Assembly (NCBI GenBank): GCA_028877195.1
Contig: JAPPIL010000125.1
Span: forward strand, 1-8,555
Direction of reading: 5' to 3'
DNA length: 8,555 bases
Source of the DNA: Pseudomonadota bacterium
GTDB taxonomy: Bacteria > Bdellovibrionota_B > Oligoflexia > Oligoflexales > JAPPIL01
Positions 6,391 to 8,555 of the stretch are shown in pieces; position 1 is the stretch's first letter, and the number at the start of each line of letters is the position of its first letter. The position numbers and the translations under genes are program-made. Below the pieces are notes generated by a model. It was not told the DNA's origin. It saw nothing but the letters and a program-made list of their open reading frames with translations, and did no database searches.

Positions 6391-8428
6391 CTTTATATAT
6401 ATGCTGCTCTTACCGCTGCTTGCTTGTTTGCCAGCAGAGGAGTCATACGTGCGTGGTCAGTATGACCAAAAGAATTTAACCAATAAGCAAAGCGCTTATC
6501 ACACGCACATGCATCAATGTTTAGTAGCGGTGCAAGATGGTATTGACCCCGACGCAGGCACAGTCAATGTCGGTGGCGGAGCAGAGCCTTTGTGCCTACC
6601 CTCGAATGAGATAAGTTATTTACTCAAAGCGAAGAAACCAACTGAAACGACCATCCCAACGCTAAAAGTTGCAGTGCTATTTGACAGTTCATTCTCACTC
6701 CAGAAAACCGACCCCAACCAAAAACGTTTTGCAGCACTTAAAACTTACCTGCTTGGCTTGTTTGCTAAGGTTCAAGATGGAACGTTTGAAACCAGCAGCT
6801 TGGAGATTGCTTTTTTCCCATTCAAATACTGCTCACATGCTGACTTTGCAAAGAAGCTGACGATAACAAAGGGCGATGACAAATCAGCCTTTGAAGCAAC
6901 AGTAGATACACTAATCGGCACTGGTAATGGCAATAGCAGCGCAGGCGCAGCGGGCAAGATTAAGAAATTGGCTGCGGGCGAGTTAGTGCCTGCAACTCTC
7001 AAGGAATACGGAGCGTATGGTTCAACCAACTATTTGCAAGCCTTTAGTAAGGCAAAGAACTATCTAAATGCTAACAACAGCGGCAAGACCTACAAGCATG
7101 TCGTTATCTTTTCAGATGGTTTGCCACTAACCTACAATGATGGCAGTATTGCTACATTCAACACTGGTGCATCGCAAAATTCGGCATGCCAGCTACCAAC
7201 GACGATAGGGACGATAACTGCACAAAATTGGCAGAGTAGTGCGGGATGCGTATTGGATAATGACTACCCAGCGGCTGATGATACATGCGAAGCTCCAACC
7301 AGCACTGCTATGGGTATCGGCGGTGAATTAAAAGCTTACTCTGATCCATTGAATCACCTGCTGGGTATGATTCAACATAGCCAACAGATAAGCAAAGCAG
7401 TCGCTGACATGAGTGTTTATGCGGTGCATCTAAATGTCTGCACAGGTTTGCCGTCAGGTGAAAAGCACTTGTGTAAAAATATCTCTGCACCTTTCTTTAA
7501 AAGCTTTGTCAAAGACAATTACTTCGTTGCAACAGATGCACAAAAAATGCAAGCAGCCTTTGATGCATTACTGAAGCAACAATCAAATATAGACTACGAT
7601 GAAACGGGAGATGTAAGTCTTGCGCCTACAGATCAGCAGTGCCAAGTAACTGCAGGTGCTCAAGTTATCAAAGGTGAGAGCAAAAGATACAACGAAAGCG
7701 ATAATTTTTCTTTTCTCAAAACGCAAAGGACAATCAAAGTAAAGAGCTACAAAGGTAAAGCGAGTGGCAAGAATGCAGGCTTTATGACACTTGCTAAAAA
7801 CACCGATGTCAGTCTTGGCATTCCACATAGCAGCGAGAGAAGCTTAACGACGATTACACACGCAGCAGGGCAGAAGGGCGCAAAGACCTTCAATGTCTGC
7901 AGCAATTTTACCTACGATGACAAGTGCATCGACAGCAGCCCCAAGCCATTGGGAAACAATGGTCTAGAGGTGCATAAGTATAGCGATAGTTACGGCAATA
8001 AAGTTTACTGCGTGTTGCCTAAACCTGTGCAGGTAATCGTTGTGGAAACACCAACTATTGAAGTTCCACCTGAACCAGAGCAGCCAGATAGAGTGGTTGA
8101 CAAAGATAACACAGGTGGCACTACCACTGTCATTGATGTTACTGATGTTAACGAAAATCCGCCGCCACAACCACCAACGATTGCAGTTGACCCTCCGAAC
8201 ACGGAAGATAGAGGCACGATTGACGCGGGTAGGGACACACAGCCGCCAACCCAACCGCCTACGAACAACAAGCCGCCACAACAGCCACCTAACACTGGCA
8301 ACCAGCGTCCAAACACAGGCGCAGGACAGAACACAGGTGCGGGACAAAATACAGGCGGCGTTAGCGGCAAGTCCATCCCTGCTTCAGGTATCAAGGTTGA
8401 GTCGTTCAATTGGTATGTCGAATATTGA
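6377..8428 (+). CDS. Exported lipoprotein with von Willebrand factor A domain and Pro-rich tail (683 aa)
   Basis: The signal ends L-P-L-L-A-C, with Cys17 as likely lipidated residue. A VWA domain spans about 95-405: V-A-V-L-F-D-S-S-F-S supplies the D103-x-S105-x-S107 metal-site motif, G-S-T-N-Y supplies T217, and V-V-I-F-S-D-G supplies D247, so the MIDAS is complete and divalent-metal-dependent ligand binding is expected. Between the S-D-G strand and the next core strand (M-S-V-Y-A-V-H-L, 345-352) sits an unusual insert of about 95 residues with three cysteines (271, 291, 304). Residues 410-550 form a second, unrecognised region with four cysteines. Residues 555-665 are Pro/Thr/Asn-rich low complexity with N-T-G-A-G-Q repeats, then a short aromatic end (F-N-W-Y-V-E-Y). 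The mature part has twelve cysteines apart from Cys17. Function is unknown; surface adhesion or an envelope-assembly role is an inference from the domain type. It overlaps the preceding lipoprotein gene by 14 bases. Confidence 0.92.
   Translation: MRLNNFIYMLLLPLLACLPAEESYVRGQYDQKNLTNKQSAYHTHMHQCLVAVQDGIDPDAGTVNVGGGAEPLCLPSNEISYLLKAKKPTETTIPTLKVAVLFDSSFSLQKTDPNQKRFAALKTYLLGLFAKVQDGTFETSSLEIAFFPFKYCSHADFAKKLTITKGDDKSAFEATVDTLIGTGNGNSSAGAAGKIKKLAAGELVPATLKEYGAYGSTNYLQAFSKAKNYLNANNSGKTYKHVVIFSDGLPLTYNDGSIATFNTGASQNSACQLPTTIGTITAQNWQSSAGCVLDNDYPAADDTCEAPTSTAMGIGGELKAYSDPLNHLLGMIQHSQQISKAVADMSVYAVHLNVCTGLPSGEKHLCKNISAPFFKSFVKDNYFVATDAQKMQAAFDALLKQQSNIDYDETGDVSLAPTDQQCQVTAGAQVIKGESKRYNESDNFSFLKTQRTIKVKSYKGKASGKNAGFMTLAKNTDVSLGIPHSSERSLTTITHAAGQKGAKTFNVCSNFTYDDKCIDSSPKPLGNNGLEVHKYSDSYGNKVYCVLPKPVQVIVVETPTIEVPPEPEQPDRVVDKDNTGGTTTVIDVTDVNENPPPQPPTIAVDPPNTEDRGTIDAGRDTQPPTQPPTNNKPPQQPPNTGNQRPNTGAGQNTGAGQNTGGVSGKSIPASGIKVESFNWYVEY
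8312..8359 (+). repeat. 18-base tandem repeat in the VWA protein tail
   Basis: Two full 18-base units (8312-8329 and 8330-8347) and a partial third (8348-8359) encode N-T-G-A-G-Q, N-T-G-A-G-Q, N-T-G-G. Units differ mostly at third codon positions, so the array has diverged and is probably not recently expanded. It lies in the Pro-rich linker before the C-terminus. Confidence 0.85.
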
Positions 8429-8439
8429 TATTTTTTTAT

Positions 8440-8464
8440 ACGAGAGAGGGTAACCCTCTCTCGT
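8440..8464 (+). terminator. Perfect 11-bp hairpin downstream of the VWA gene
   Basis: Arms 8440-8450 (ACGAGAGAGGG) and 8454-8464 (CCCTCTCTCGT) are perfectly complementary around the loop taa, starting 12 bases after the stop codon. The position fits a transcription end for the two-gene unit. However, the T7 run (8431-8437) precedes the hairpin rather than following it, and the 3' side is CTCTCTCCC with only scattered T, so it is not a textbook intrinsic terminator on either strand. It may instead protect the mRNA 3' end. Confidence 0.5.
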
Positions 8465-8503
8465 GCTCTCTCCCTATTGTCTTTTATGCGGAGGGCTTTC
8501 CAC

Positions 8504-8555
8504 GGCTTTGTTGCATAACTGGTGAAGCAACGGCAAGTTAGTGTGTAGCAAGAGG
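8504..8555. mobile_element. Possible end of an IS5/IS903-type insertion sequence
   Basis: GGCTTTGTTGCATAA at 8504-8518 closely resembles, from memory, the terminal inverted repeat of IS903-like elements of the IS5 family (GGCTTTGTTGAATAA). It lies in non-coding sequence just past the end of a transcription unit, a common insertion place. Only 52 bases are visible before the window ends: no transposase, opposite terminal repeat or target duplication can be seen, so this remains tentative. Confidence 0.3.

Noticed and set aside
8005..8409. 134-residue minus-strand frame with G/V/C-rich hydrophobic product, and a 137-residue plus-strand frame at 8040-8453
   Set aside because: Both are shadows of the low-complexity Pro/Thr/Asn tail of the VWA gene, where biased codons keep other frames open.
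1..8555. CRISPR array, phage genes or toxin-antitoxin modules
   Set aside because: No regularly spaced direct repeats, phage structural or integrase-like proteins, or small paired toxin/antitoxin frames were found in the readable genes.

Overview
The window reads as an ordinary chromosomal segment of a Gram-negative bacterium of middling G+C content. The best clue to lineage is the primary sigma factor: its region 4 and its R-S-K-K-L-R-x-F ending resemble those of the former Deltaproteobacteria (Bdellovibrionota/Myxococcota and relatives). Three predicted lipoproteins with cysteine-rich mature parts fit that picture. The assignment comes from remembered family sequences, not a search, so it is tentative.

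Layout. Positions 1-5591 form a minus-strand run of five genes, read from right to left: rpoD (4035-5591), greA (3451-3924), an unrecognised lipoprotein (2467-3450), a methylmalonyl-CoA mutase with its own B12 domain (418-2445), and the start of its GTPase chaperone meaB (runs off the left edge from 418). From greA onward the genes are packed: greA stop and lipoprotein start are directly adjacent (TAGATG), 21 bases separate lipoprotein and mutase, and mutase stop and meaB start share one base (TGATG). A weak terminator-like hairpin lies between rpoD and greA. A 292-base divergent intergenic region (5592-5883) carries candidate promoters for both directions, a leader hairpin and a possible 52-residue small ORF. 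On the plus strand, a two-gene unit follows: a 168-aa lipoprotein (5884-6390) overlapping by 14 bases a 683-aa lipoprotein with an intact von Willebrand factor A metal site (6377-8428). The last 127 bases hold an 11-bp perfect hairpin and, at 8504, a sequence resembling the end of an IS5/IS903-type insertion sequence.

Function. The left block combines transcription machinery (RpoD, GreA) with methylmalonyl-CoA to succinyl-CoA conversion (mutase plus MeaB), with an unknown envelope protein between them. The right block probably makes a pair of exported, lipid-anchored proteins; the VWA protein has a proline-rich tail and could be a surface or periplasmic binding protein. The most interesting signals are the 23-nt-arm palindrome in frame inside meaB just before the P-loop, the uncharacterised lipoprotein/VWA pair, a missing conserved arginine in sigma region 4.2, and an altered SxL cobalamin motif in the mutase.
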